Assembly: GCA_016218765.1 (NCBI GenBank)
Contig: JACRCZ010000039.1
Span: forward strand, 1-44,832
Origin: Deltaproteobacteria bacterium
GTDB lineage: Bacteria > Myxococcota_A > Polyangia > DRWM01 > JAAZOP01
Direction: 5' to 3'
DNA: 44,832 bases
In this document: positions 8,396-16,995 of the stretch, one piece after another
Position numbering within the stretch: the first letter of the stretch is position 1
Layout: every line of letters starts with the position of its first letter
Notes under the pieces: model-generated
What the model was told of the DNA's origin: nothing
Seen by the model: only the letters and a program-made list of their open reading frames with translations
Database searches by the model: none
Program-made: the position numbers and the translations under genes

Positions 8396-8488
8396 CTTCC
8401 TCTCCTCCTGGAGGCCCGGTCGCCCGGTACCTCGCGGAACAGGCCATCGACGGCACTCGCCGCGGCCCGATTCACCGCATCGCACGCC

Positions 8489-11400
8489 TCAACGATACTC
8501 CCGCATCACGCTCTCGAAGATGTAGTCGTGCAGCTTCCGGTCGTCCTCGTTCGACCGCCCGGACGCCGACGTGTCCGCGTAGATCGCATAGACGAAGCCG
8601 CGCTCGTCGATGCGCCACAACAGCTCCACCGCGTACTTCCGGAAGTCCAGGTTCTTGTCGGGGTTCGCCGCGAACTTGTACAGCAGGTCCGTCCACGTGA
8701 GATACGGCGTCTCGTAGTACGTGAAGTTGTCCTTGTACGCCAGCTTGTACGCGATGGGCGTGTACGAGTCGGCCGCCTCGCTCCCGGCCTCCTCGGCCGC
8801 CCTGTCCGCCGCGTCCTTGTCGACCCCCAACGCCAGGGCCAGACGCATCGTGAAGTAGTCGAGGAACTCCTTCTGCCCCAGGGCGGCGAGGTCGTGCAGC
8901 ACCTTGAGGCGGCGGAAGAGCGACTCGTCCGCGATGTCGTACTCGGAGCGCACCGGGATGGTGTACGGCACGTTCGGCGTGCCGACGTTCATGAAGATGT
9001 CCCGCAGCGTCTTCAGCGTGATCTGCGTCTTGAGCGGCGCGACGTTCGGATCCGCGGGCTTGTCGCCATAGACCTGCTCGAAGACGGGCAGCACCGTGTC
9101 GGGCGCGGCCGAGCAGATCAACGCCAGGAGCGCGATCTCACGGACTCGAGCGTCGGGACCGCGCGCGAGATCCACCAGCTTCCCGGCCACCGTGGGGTCC
9201 GTGGCCATCGAGCCGAACAGGGCCCCGAGCAGGAACAGACGGTTGGACGGAAGCACCTGCAGCCCGCCCTCGTAGTGCGCCAGGAACGTCGCGAGCTTGT
9301 CGATCGCACGCGTCTCCGCCTCCGGGATCTTCGGCGCCAGGTCGTTCAGCGGCGCGAAACGGAAATGACCCTCGATCGCGCTCAGCAGGTAGCCGCGCAC
9401 GTCGGGATGGATGTCCTCGGAGATGAACCCATCGACGATCTCGTCCAGCGTCTGCGCGTCGGCCACGATGCCCAGGGACTTGCCCGCCGGCAGCCCGACC
9501 TGCGGGTGGTCCGTCTCGTCGAACGTCACCGTCTTCAAGGCCTCGATGAGCTTGGGATCCGCCGTGCCCAGGTAGCCCAGCGACTTGGCCACCGCCTCGC
9601 GGAAGCGCACGAAGGTGTAGATCTCCTTGCTCATGTTCTGGTCGTAGAGGATCACCTCCTGCGTGCCGGGGTACTTGAGGAACGTCTTGTCCAGCCGGTC
9701 CGCCAGGTACTGCCGCGCCTCGCGACGGAACGAATCCGACGCCTTGTGCGCCAGCCGCGCCAGGGACTCCGTGGCGGGCGAATAGTCGCCGCACCACCGC
9801 TCGTACTCCTTCACCCGCTGGTCGTTGCGGTCCATCATCGCCGCGTCCATCGTGATCTCGATGGGGCACGCGAAGACCTTGGTGAAGTAGTAGACCTTCG
9901 CCTTCAGGTCGATGGCGCCGGTGTCGAAGACCCAGCTCAGCTCCTCCTTCTTCGTGTCCTCGAGCGACTTCTCGCCCTCCTCGAACTCCCGCAGCCGCTC
10001 CGCGCGCTTCGCCAGCTCCTTCTCCGCCTCCGTCATCTCCTCCGGCGGCTTCGGCGCCTCCACCACCGGCGCGACCTCCGCCCCGGGCGGCGGCGCCAGC
10101 TCGGACCGCAGGTCGACGGCCGAAACGCAACCCTCCATCGGCTTGGCCATCGTCGTCGCCGCGTCGATGTCCTCCCGGCACGCAGGATGCGCCGTGAGGA
10201 ACCGGTCCCACAGATCGCCCGCGATGAACGACAACACCCGGAGCTTGCCCGCACGCTTCTCCGTCCACCGCTCCGGATACTTGCGCGGATCCGACAGCTC
10301 GAAGATGTAACGTGCGACCTCCTCCTCCAGCGGCGGCCCCTCGCGGACCGCGATCGACCCGAGGATCATCAGCCCGGCGTTGTACAGGTTCGCCTGCTCG
10401 TCCGTGATGCGCACCATCGTGCTGAACTTGTTGAGGATGGTCTGCAGCGGCACGACCGCCCGCGCGTCCAGCAGCTCCGCCAGCCCGAACACCGCGTTGA
10501 CGTACAGCGTCCCGGAATGCGTGAGCTGGTCCTGATCGTCCACGTGCTCGCCGAAATCGCCGTCCTTCGGCGCGTACTTGTCGACGGCCTCCATCAGGAA
10601 CTGCCGGATCTTCTCCCGCGGGTCGTGAAGCTGCCGCACCAGGTACAGGATCCGCTCCTGGCGGTGCCGGTTCTTCTTGATCAGCCGGTACAGGTCCACC
10701 AGCTTCTCCGCCCCGTAACGGAGCTTGACCTTGTTGAAGAGCTGCTCGGCACGACGCTGCAGGTCCTGCGCCTCCTCGCGCTCCGTCGGCGCCTCCGCGT
10801 TCTCCAGCACCGCCGCTCGGTCGAAGTACTCCGCGACCCGCTGCAACGCGCCCTCGTCGCCCGTCTCCGACCAGCACAGGATGGCCGCGACCTCCACGTC
10901 CGGCTCCGGCGTCGCCGCCAGGATGGCCTTGAGACGCGTGACCACCCGCTCGCGGTGCCCCTCGGCCTCAGCGCCCCCCGCCGTGTAGTCCACCTTCTCC
11001 AGCGCTCCCAGCACCCGCGTGATCAGCGTCGGCTCGTCCCGCTCCGCCAGCTTCATGAGGCCGTCGAAGAACGCGGGGTCGCGGTTCGCCAGGTTGCCGA
11101 TCAACGACTCGGAATAGGCCGAGAAGTTGAAGACCGTCGCCTCGACCATCGCAGGCTCGAGCCCGTCGACGTCCGACAGATACACCAAGGTCACCCCGAG
11201 CAGCGCGCGGGCCTGCATCCCCTGCTCGTCCTTCGTGCCCTTGAGCGCGGCCATGCTCTTCTTGAGCACCGTGTCCTTCAAGGCCGCGACCTTGGCGCGG
11301 ACACCCTCGTCCGGACTCTGGGCCAGGTAGAGGAACGCGTTCGCCGCCTCCACCGCCAGCTCCATGTTGCCGCCCTGCAACGCCGACGACAGGATGTCGA

Positions 11401-11956
11401 GGTTCTCCACCTGGTCGCTGTTCGCGATGCGGTGGATGACCGTCGGCTTCCACTGGTCCTGCGTCGAACAGTTCCAGCACTCGCGCAGCTTGCCCGGGTC
11501 GTTCGTCGCCCGCGCCTCGGCGCAAATCTTCGCCTGGTGCTGCTCGTACAGGACCAGGAACCCGACCGTGCCCGCCCCGGCCAGGATGATCACCGCCCCG
11601 ATCGCGAAGATCAGCTTGTTGCGCCGCGAAAAACGCCCGACGCGACGCTGCCCCGGCTCGGGCTGGCCGTCATCCACGAACTCCGCGGGCGGCGGCTGCG
11701 AAGGACGAGCCGGCGGACGCACCGAGACGGGGCGCGCGGCCCGGACCACCGGCGCCGGCGGGGGAGGGGGCGCGGCAGCCGCAGGCTCGGCCACCGGCTC
11801 CGGCGCGGCCTCCGCCGCAGCCTCCGGCGCCGCCACAGGCTCGACGGCCCCGGCAGCCACCTCGGCCGCAGGCTCGGCCGCCCCGGCCTCGGGTGTCGCC
11901 TCGGGTGAAGCCGCCTGCTGGTCTTCGGCGCCGGGTTCCTTCTCATCCTGGGACAT
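8489..11956 (-). CDS. Large single-span membrane protein with HEAT-like helical repeats
   Basis: 1155 residues. The start is the ATG at 11956, preceded by AAAGGAG at good spacing. Residues 1-110 are a disordered Ala/Glu/Pro tail facing the cytoplasm. One transmembrane helix lies at about 115-137 ('LIFAIGAVIILAGAGTVGFLVL'). The remaining 1000 residues are alpha-helical with irregular HEAT/armadillo-like pairs, for example 'ADPKLIEALKTVTFDETDHPQVGLPAGKSLGIV' and 'TVAGKLVDLARGPDARVREIALLALICSA'. This suggests a periplasmic or exported protein-binding solenoid. It follows the alpha/beta hydrolase by 15 bp and is probably cotranscribed from the promoter at 13003-13031. No enzymatic motif is seen, so a scaffold role is inference. 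Confidence 0.8.
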   Translation of the reverse strand: MSQDEKEPGAEDQQAASPEATPEAGAAEPAAEVAAGAVEPVAAPEAAAEAAPEPVAEPAAAAPPPPPAPVVRAARPVSVRPPARPSQPPPAEFVDDGQPEPGQRRVGRFSRRNKLIFAIGAVIILAGAGTVGFLVLYEQHQAKICAEARATNDPGKLRECWNCSTQDQWKPTVIHRIANSDQVENLDILSSALQGGNMELAVEAANAFLYLAQSPDEGVRAKVAALKDTVLKKSMAALKGTKDEQGMQARALLGVTLVYLSDVDGLEPAMVEATVFNFSAYSESLIGNLANRDPAFFDGLMKLAERDEPTLITRVLGALEKVDYTAGGAEAEGHRERVVTRLKAILAATPEPDVEVAAILCWSETGDEGALQRVAEYFDRAAVLENAEAPTEREEAQDLQRRAEQLFNKVKLRYGAEKLVDLYRLIKKNRHRQERILYLVRQLHDPREKIRQFLMEAVDKYAPKDGDFGEHVDDQDQLTHSGTLYVNAVFGLAELLDARAVVPLQTILNKFSTMVRITDEQANLYNAGLMILGSIAVREGPPLEEEVARYIFELSDPRKYPERWTEKRAGKLRVLSFIAGDLWDRFLTAHPACREDIDAATTMAKPMEGCVSAVDLRSELAPPPGAEVAPVVEAPKPPEEMTEAEKELAKRAERLREFEEGEKSLEDTKKEELSWVFDTGAIDLKAKVYYFTKVFACPIEITMDAAMMDRNDQRVKEYERWCGDYSPATESLARLAHKASDSFRREARQYLADRLDKTFLKYPGTQEVILYDQNMSKEIYTFVRFREAVAKSLGYLGTADPKLIEALKTVTFDETDHPQVGLPAGKSLGIVADAQTLDEIVDGFISEDIHPDVRGYLLSAIEGHFRFAPLNDLAPKIPEAETRAIDKLATFLAHYEGGLQVLPSNRLFLLGALFGSMATDPTVAGKLVDLARGPDARVREIALLALICSAAPDTVLPVFEQVYGDKPADPNVAPLKTQITLKTLRDIFMNVGTPNVPYTIPVRSEYDIADESLFRRLKVLHDLAALGQKEFLDYFTMRLALALGVDKDAADRAAEEAGSEAADSYTPIAYKLAYKDNFTYYETPYLTWTDLLYKFAANPDKNLDFRKYAVELLWRIDERGFVYAIYADTSASGRSNEDDRKLHDYIFESVMREYR

Positions 11957-11971
11957 GGCCGTCTCCTTTCG

Positions 11972-12913
11972 TCAACCGACGGGCCGCAGGGCGCCGCCGG
12001 CCGTCCCGTCCCCCGCCGCGCCGGACGCCGGCAGGAGATCGTGCTCGCGGAAGAACTTCTCGATGCGCAGGTTCATCAACTCCGGAAACTCGACCGGCAC
12101 GTAGTGCGTGCCGCCACGCACGATCAGGATCTCCGCCCCCGCGATGCGCCGCGCCATCTCCTCCGACACCCCGCGCGGCGTCATCGGATCACGGTCGCCG
12201 GCCACGATCAACGTCGGACGGCGAATCCCCCCCAACGCGTGCTCCGCGTCGTGCCGCCCCAGCTCGAGCAGCGTCGAGAAATAGGCCTGGAGGTCCAAGC
12301 GCGAGAAATCGCGCGCGAGATCGCGGAAGACGTCGCGGTCCAAGGTCGGTCCGGCGAAGCCGAGCGAAATGAGCGCCGAGAGCAGCCACTCGTGCCCGAC
12401 CCCCAGCCGCAGCACCGCCGAGAACGGCCCGGGCATGTCGCGGACCAGCCGGCCCGCGGCCGGAATGAGATACCGCGAGTACCTCCAGCCCAGCGCCGTG
12501 TCGAACGGACGGCCGTAGGCGCCGTTGATGATCACCAGCGCCCGCACCCGGCCCGCCGCCCGCGCGCAGACCTCGAGGTTGAGCTGCACCCCCATCGACC
12601 AGCCCACCCAGATCGCCTGCTCCACGCCGAACGCGTCCGCGACGGCCAGAGCGTCCGAGACGTGGGTCGCCATGTCGTAGCGCCCGGGGACCGCGGAGAG
12701 CCCCGAACGGTACGTGCCGCGATAGTCCCACGAGATGACGTGATAGCGGTCGCGGAAGAACTCGATGAGGTGCCGCCACGCGGTCCAGGTGCCGCCCAGA
12801 CCGTTGGCCAGCATCATGTGCGGACCGGCCCCCGTCTCGCGACAGGCGATCTTCGTCCCGTCGAAGCTGTCGACGGTGCGCTCACAGACCGCAGCGACAT
12901 CCCTGCCCGCCAT
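11972..12913 (-). CDS. Alpha/beta-fold hydrolase
   Basis: 313 residues from the ATG at 12913; an in-frame start at 12988 would add 25 residues but leaves only about 8 nt of leader. The fold is clear: oxyanion region 'MMLANGLGGTWTAW', 'DYRGTYRSG', and nucleophile elbow G-W-S106-M-G. The acid is in 'VAGDRDPMTP' and the catalytic His in 'GGTHYVPVEFPE'. The family includes esterases, lipases, haloperoxidases and dehalogenases; there is no clear substrate hint. It is the first gene after a good promoter and is followed 15 bp later by the large HEAT-like protein. Confidence 0.88.
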   Translation of the reverse strand: MAGRDVAAVCERTVDSFDGTKIACRETGAGPHMMLANGLGGTWTAWRHLIEFFRDRYHVISWDYRGTYRSGLSAVPGRYDMATHVSDALAVADAFGVEQAIWVGWSMGVQLNLEVCARAAGRVRALVIINGAYGRPFDTALGWRYSRYLIPAAGRLVRDMPGPFSAVLRLGVGHEWLLSALISLGFAGPTLDRDVFRDLARDFSRLDLQAYFSTLLELGRHDAEHALGGIRRPTLIVAGDRDPMTPRGVSEEMARRIAGAEILIVRGGTHYVPVEFPELMNLRIEKFFREHDLLPASGAAGDGTAGGALRPVG

Positions 12914-13002
12914 GCCACGCTCGCGTCGTTTCGCCGGTCGAGCGCAACACCAACCCCGCACCTGTGGCACCGGGCGGCACCCGGACAAGCGAAAACGCGG
13001 CG

Positions 13003-13031
13003 ACTATACCTGCCGGCGTTTTGGGGATCAA
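13003..13031 (-). promoter_or_regulatory. Sigma70-type promoter for the hydrolase/HEAT-protein pair
   Basis: On the minus strand TTGATC (13031-13026), a 17-bp spacer and TATAGT (13008-13003) form a near-consensus promoter just after the stop codon of the upstream gene (13034). Transcription would begin near 12996, giving a leader of about 80 nt to the ATG at 12913. It is the best promoter match in the window. Confidence 0.65.
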
Positions 13032-13033
13032 GG

Positions 13034-16000
13034 TCAGCGGCGGCGGCGCAGGACCGTGCCGCCGGAGCCCGCAATCCAGAGGTCGGAGGCGTTGCCCCAC
13101 ACCGCGTGGAGCGCCGCCGACCCGCCCCCGGCGTCGGGCGCCCAGACGGAGCCGTCCCACGCGAGGATCTCCCCCGAACCCCCCACCGCCCAGGCCGCCC
13201 CCGCCGTCGCCGCCCACACCCCGCGCAGCAACGCCGCCGTCCCCGACGCCGCCGCCGTCCACCGCGTGCCGTTCCAGCGCAGGATGAGACCGCCGTCTCC
13301 CACCACCCACGCGTCCCCGGCCGAGCTGCCGGCGACCCCGTAGAGGTCGTCGTTCGATCCCGTCGCCGACGCAACCCAGCTCGCACCCTCCCAGCGACGG
13401 ACCGTGCCATGGAACCCCGCGGCAAAGACGTTCGACGAGGATGAGCCCCAGCAGCCGTGAAGCTCGCGGGTCGTACCGCTCGCCACGACCGCCCAGACGC
13501 CGCCCGTCCGGTGCACGAGCGTGCCGGCGCCGCCCGCGGCCCAGACGTCGTCCGCGGACGAGCCCCACACGCCGAAGAAATTCGCCGTGGCCCCGCCCGG
13601 AGACTCGGCGGTCCACGCCGACCCGTCCCACCGCAGGATCGTGGCCGCATCGCCGACCGCCCACGCCGCGGACACGGACGACGCCCACACCCCGCGCAAC
13701 GCCCGCGTGCCGCTCGTGGTCGAACTCCCCACCGCGCCGTCCCAGTGCAGGATCGTGCCGGCGTCGCCGACGATCCAGACGTCGTCGGGCGCGGAGCCGG
13801 CGACGGCGAACAGATCGACCGTGGCGGGAACCGTGACCGGGCACCAGGAACCCTCGTCGACGACCCCGTCGGCGTCGTCGTCGCAGTCGTTGCACGGGAC
13901 CTCCGTCCCGGTGCAAGCGCCCAGGACGCAGCCGGGACCGCAGGCCCGGGTGCCGCCGACCGCGCACGCGGTGACGCAGGCGGACGAAGAGCCGAGGATG
14001 CACGGGAAACCCTCGTCGAGCTCCCCGTCGCAGTCGTCGTCCGCGCCGTTGCAGACCTCGGCGGCGCCCACGACGCACGTGCCGCCCCAGGTGCAGAGGT
14101 CCGAACAGGTCTCCGTGCCGACGCAGGGCCCGGTCGGCCCCGTCGCCGTGCAGGAACGCGTGGCGGCGCGGACGCACGTCATGCCGGAGCCGTCGTCGCG
14201 CACGCCGTTGCAGTCGTCGTCCGTCGCGTTGCACAGCTCGGTCGCGCCCGGATGGACCGCGGCGGAAGCGTCGTTGCAGTCGCCGCCGCAGGCCGCGCCC
14301 GGCCCGTAGGTGTCGCCGTCGGCATCGATGAGCACGCCGGCGCACGCGCCCTCGCCGTTGCAGGCGTCGACCGAGGTGCACGGGTCGCCGTCGTTGCAGG
14401 GCAGGGTGTTGGGGGCGTGGACGCAGTGCTGGCCGTTGGTGTTCGCGCTGCACGTGTCGGAGGTGCACGGGTTGTCGGGGAGCTCGCGGCAGTCGGCCGC
14501 GACGTGGCAGGAGTAGAGGCAGTCGTTCTCGCAGCCGTCCCCGGGGACGACGTTGCCGTCGTCGCACTCCTCGCCGGCGTCGACGACTCCGTTGCCGCAG
14601 CCGGTCCGCGTGCACGTGGCGGAGCGGCACGCGCCGGGGACCCCGCCCGCCGTGGTGCACGACGTGCCGTCGGGCAGGGGCGTCCCCGCGCCGCAGGCGT
14701 GCGAGGTCGCCCCGCAGGTCTCCGCGCCGTTGCACGCGTCGCCGTCGTCGCAATCCGCGGCCGCCTCGCAGCTCCACGAACAGTCGTTCTCGCAGCCGTC
14801 CGCGGCCACGAAGTTCCCGTCGTCGCACTGCTCGCCGCGCACCGCGTCGGGAACCCCGTCCCCGCAGGCGGACGCCGCGCACAACCCGGCGACGCAGATG
14901 TCCCGCGTGTCGGGATTCTCGTCCCGATCGCACGCGGTCCCCGCGGGCGGCGGCGTCCCGGCGGCACAGGTGTGGGCCGCGCCGCAGGTCTCCGCGCCGT
15001 TGCAGATCCTCGTGTCGGCGCAATCCGGGTCCGTCTCGCAGCTCCACGTGCAGTCCGCCTCGCAGCCGTCGGCCGGCACCACGTTCCCGTCGTCGCACTG
15101 CTCGCCCGCGTCCGTCACGGCGTTGCCGCAGTCGGGGTCGGCGCAAAGACCCGCACGGCACAGGCCGGCGGCGCCGGCGCCGTCCAGGCACGGGGTGCCG
15201 TCCGCCGCGGGCGCGCCGTGCTCGCAGACGTGCCCCGCCGTCTCGCACGTCTCCAGGCCGTCGCACAGCGCGAGGTCGTCGCACTCGGCATCACCCTCGC
15301 ACGACCACGCACAATCCCGGTCGCAGCCGTCGCCGTCGAGATCGTTCCCGTCGTCGCACTCCTCGCCGCGCGCGGGCTGGGCGATGCCGTCCCCGCACGC
15401 GCCGCCCCCGCAGACGCCCCCGATGCAGACCTGCTCGACGCCGCACGGCGTCCCATCGACGGCCGGCGCGCCCGGCACGCAGTTGTGCGACAGGCACTCC
15501 TCCGCCCCGTCGCAGACCTCGCCGTTCACGCAGTCCCCCACCACGACGCACGTGAACAGACAGTCGGGCTCGCAGCCGTCGTCCCCCACCGCGTTGCAGT
15601 CGTCGCAGTCCTCCCCGCCGTCCACGTCGCAGTCGCCGCACGTGTCGGGCCGGCAACGCTCCAGGAAACACCGGCCCGCGACCCCGCGCGCCGTCGTGCA
15701 CTCCGTCCCCTCGTCCGGCGGCCGCGCGGGCACGCACAGGCCGTCGATGGTGCAGAACTCCGTGCCGTTGCACGCGTTGTCGTCGTCGCACAGCGCAGGA
15801 TCACAGCCCGCCTCGCCGTCGCTCCCGTCACCCTCCCCCTCGACCTCCCCGTCCAGCTCGCCGTCCTCCAGGACGTCGTCCGCCCCGTCCCCGTCCTCGA
15901 CACCACCGTCGTCCGGCGAACGCCAGCACCGGCCGTCCGCTCGACAGAACATCCCGTCGGGACAGAACAACCCCGCTCCGGGATCGCACGCGTACCGACC

Positions 16001-16075
16001 CTCCGGAACGCTCGGCGCACAAGCCGCGACCAGCAGCGCGAAACCAACGAGAACGATGGATGAGGCGGAGCGCAT
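13034..16075 (-). CDS. Large Cys-rich lipoprotein: myxococcal Cys-rich repeats, MopE motifs and seven-unit beta-propeller
   Basis: 1013 residues from the ATG at 16075, with GGGAGG upstream. The signal peptide ends at lipid-modified Cys19 ('FALLVAAC'). An acidic linker (about 55-95) is followed by five units of the myxococcal Cys-rich repeat (DUF4215 type; 'CGNGVVDAGEECDDGN..DGC'), interleaved with 'CNGAETC' segments, to about residue 530. Next come three MopE-like motifs ('CNATDDDCNGVRDDG', 'CNGADDDCDGELDEG', 'CNDCDDDADGVVDEG'). The C-terminal 270 residues hold seven repeats of the form 'VWGSS..D.W.VGD.G.ILRWDG', which would close into one seven-bladed propeller. It would be surface-anchored and rich in disulphides or metal sites. 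It is the last gene of the kinase, TPR-protein and lipoprotein series. Its function is unknown; adhesion or sensing is inference. Confidence 0.88.
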   Translation of the reverse strand: MRSASSIVLVGFALLVAACAPSVPEGRYACDPGAGLFCPDGMFCRADGRCWRSPDDGGVEDGDGADDVLEDGELDGEVEGEGDGSDGEAGCDPALCDDDNACNGTEFCTIDGLCVPARPPDEGTECTTARGVAGRCFLERCRPDTCGDCDVDGGEDCDDCNAVGDDGCEPDCLFTCVVVGDCVNGEVCDGAEECLSHNCVPGAPAVDGTPCGVEQVCIGGVCGGGACGDGIAQPARGEECDDGNDLDGDGCDRDCAWSCEGDAECDDLALCDGLETCETAGHVCEHGAPAADGTPCLDGAGAAGLCRAGLCADPDCGNAVTDAGEQCDDGNVVPADGCEADCTWSCETDPDCADTRICNGAETCGAAHTCAAGTPPPAGTACDRDENPDTRDICVAGLCAASACGDGVPDAVRGEQCDDGNFVAADGCENDCSWSCEAAADCDDGDACNGAETCGATSHACGAGTPLPDGTSCTTAGGVPGACRSATCTRTGCGNGVVDAGEECDDGNVVPGDGCENDCLYSCHVAADCRELPDNPCTSDTCSANTNGQHCVHAPNTLPCNDGDPCTSVDACNGEGACAGVLIDADGDTYGPGAACGGDCNDASAAVHPGATELCNATDDDCNGVRDDGSGMTCVRAATRSCTATGPTGPCVGTETCSDLCTWGGTCVVGAAEVCNGADDDCDGELDEGFPCILGSSSACVTACAVGGTRACGPGCVLGACTGTEVPCNDCDDDADGVVDEGSWCPVTVPATVDLFAVAGSAPDDVWIVGDAGTILHWDGAVGSSTTSGTRALRGVWASSVSAAWAVGDAATILRWDGSAWTAESPGGATANFFGVWGSSADDVWAAGGAGTLVHRTGGVWAVVASGTTRELHGCWGSSSSNVFAAGFHGTVRRWEGASWVASATGSNDDLYGVAGSSAGDAWVVGDGGLILRWNGTRWTAAASGTAALLRGVWAATAGAAWAVGGSGEILAWDGSVWAPDAGGGSAALHAVWGNASDLWIAGSGGTVLRRRR

Positions 16076-16122
16076 CGACCCCTCCCTGCAACGGGCGGTC
16101 CCTCGTGGGATGGCGGAGCGCA

Positions 16123-16995
16123 CTAAAACCTCCCCAAGACGGCCAGGCCGACGGAGTCGGCCCCGACCACGGGCGCGATCGCGGCCTCCGCCGGCGCCTC
16201 GGACTCGGCGCCCGCGTCCAGGATGAGGAAGATCGCGCCGCCGATGACCAGCGCGCCGCCAACGGCCAGCGTCGCGATCATCGCGGCCTGCGCCGCGTCG
16301 AACTCGTCCATCGCCGGCGCGACGTCGTTCCACGCCGTGCCGGCGGCCGAGTTCTCCACCGTGTCCGCGGCGTCCAGCGCCCAGCCGCCCATGCCGGCGC
16401 CGGCCGCCAGCGACAGGGCCCCGACCCCGAACAGCGTCCACCCGGTGATCGCCATCCACGGCGAGCGCTCCGCCGGGGGCGGGGGCGGAGGCGGGGGCGG
16501 AGGCGGGGGCGGAGGCGGCGGCTCCGTTACCCCGCCGTCGCGGCCCTCGACCGCCTGCAGGGCATGGATCGTCGTCGGATCCTCCGGCGGCAACGCCGCC
16601 ACCCGCTCCGTCACCGTCGCCAGCAACGCCTCGGCCTCGGCCCGGTTGAGCGCGTCAGGTGCGTCGGCCAGGTAGCGCTCGATCGCGTGCATCGCCGTGC
16701 GGACATCGCCGGCACGCTCGGCCGCCAGGGCGAGGTTGTAGAGCGTGTTGGGATGGGGAACCACGCGATAGCAGCAGGCATACAGGGAAACCGCGCGGCC
16801 GTGCTCGCCCGCCTCGTCCGCCGCCGAAGCACTCCGGAAGAACTCGCCGGCCATCGCCCGCGCCTCGTCCGGATCGTCCGGCGCCTGCGGACACCCCGCC
16901 GGAACCGGCGGCACCCACTGCGCCGCCGCGAGCGACGGAGCCAGCACGGCCGCCGCGACGAGGACCGCGAGACCCCTAGGGATCGCCGAAAGGAT
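16123..16995 (-). CDS. TPR-like exported protein with poly-proline linker and C-terminal membrane hairpin
   Basis: About 287-291 residues. The frame is clear but the start is not: no ATG, GTG or TTG gives a full signal peptide. The candidates are ATC codons at 16995 or 16983, overlapping the kinase stop (16978-16976), or a GTG at 16947 that cuts the signal peptide. The hydrophobic segment 'GLAVLVAAAVLAPSLAAAQ' precedes a TPR-like helical part ('FFRSASAADEAGEHGRAVSL', 'HPNTLYNLALAAERAGD'). A run of 16 prolines and two hydrophobic helices ('GWTLFGVGALSLAAGAGMGGW', 'ATLAVGGALVIGGAIFLILD') follow. This architecture commonly accompanies PEGA-domain kinases in myxobacteria, so a shared pathway is likely. 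Translation is probably coupled to the kinase. Confidence 0.72.
   Translation of the reverse strand: MLSAIPRGLAVLVAAAVLAPSLAAAQWVPPVPAGCPQAPDDPDEARAMAGEFFRSASAADEAGEHGRAVSLYACCYRVVPHPNTLYNLALAAERAGDVRTAMHAIERYLADAPDALNRAEAEALLATVTERVAALPPEDPTTIHALQAVEGRDGGVTEPPPPPPPPPPPPPPPPAERSPWMAITGWTLFGVGALSLAAGAGMGGWALDAADTVENSAAGTAWNDVAPAMDEFDAAQAAMIATLAVGGALVIGGAIFLILDAGAESEAPAEAAIAPVVGADSVGLAVLGRF
16473..16520. repeat. Tandem GC-rich repeat encoding poly-proline
   Basis: A run of 12-bp units (ggaggcgggggc) encodes the 16-proline linker of the TPR protein on the minus strand. Such runs change length by slippage. Confidence 0.85.

Noticed and set aside
7706..11908. A 1400-codon open frame on the plus strand, rich in Arg/His/Leu
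   Set aside because: It is a shadow of the minus-strand lipoprotein and HEAT-like genes. Its composition is that of antisense GC-rich codons, and the opposite strand has signal peptide, domains and Shine-Dalgarno sequences.
13457..16226. Ser/Pro-rich or Ala/Val-rich plus-strand proteins opposite the Cys-rich lipoprotein
   Set aside because: Regular composition is imposed by the codon pattern of the repeat protein on the other strand; no start signals or domains are seen.
16945..16947. GTG as start of the TPR protein
   Set aside because: It leaves only about nine residues before the mature sequence, too short for export, although the protein has a clear hydrophobic segment just upstream.
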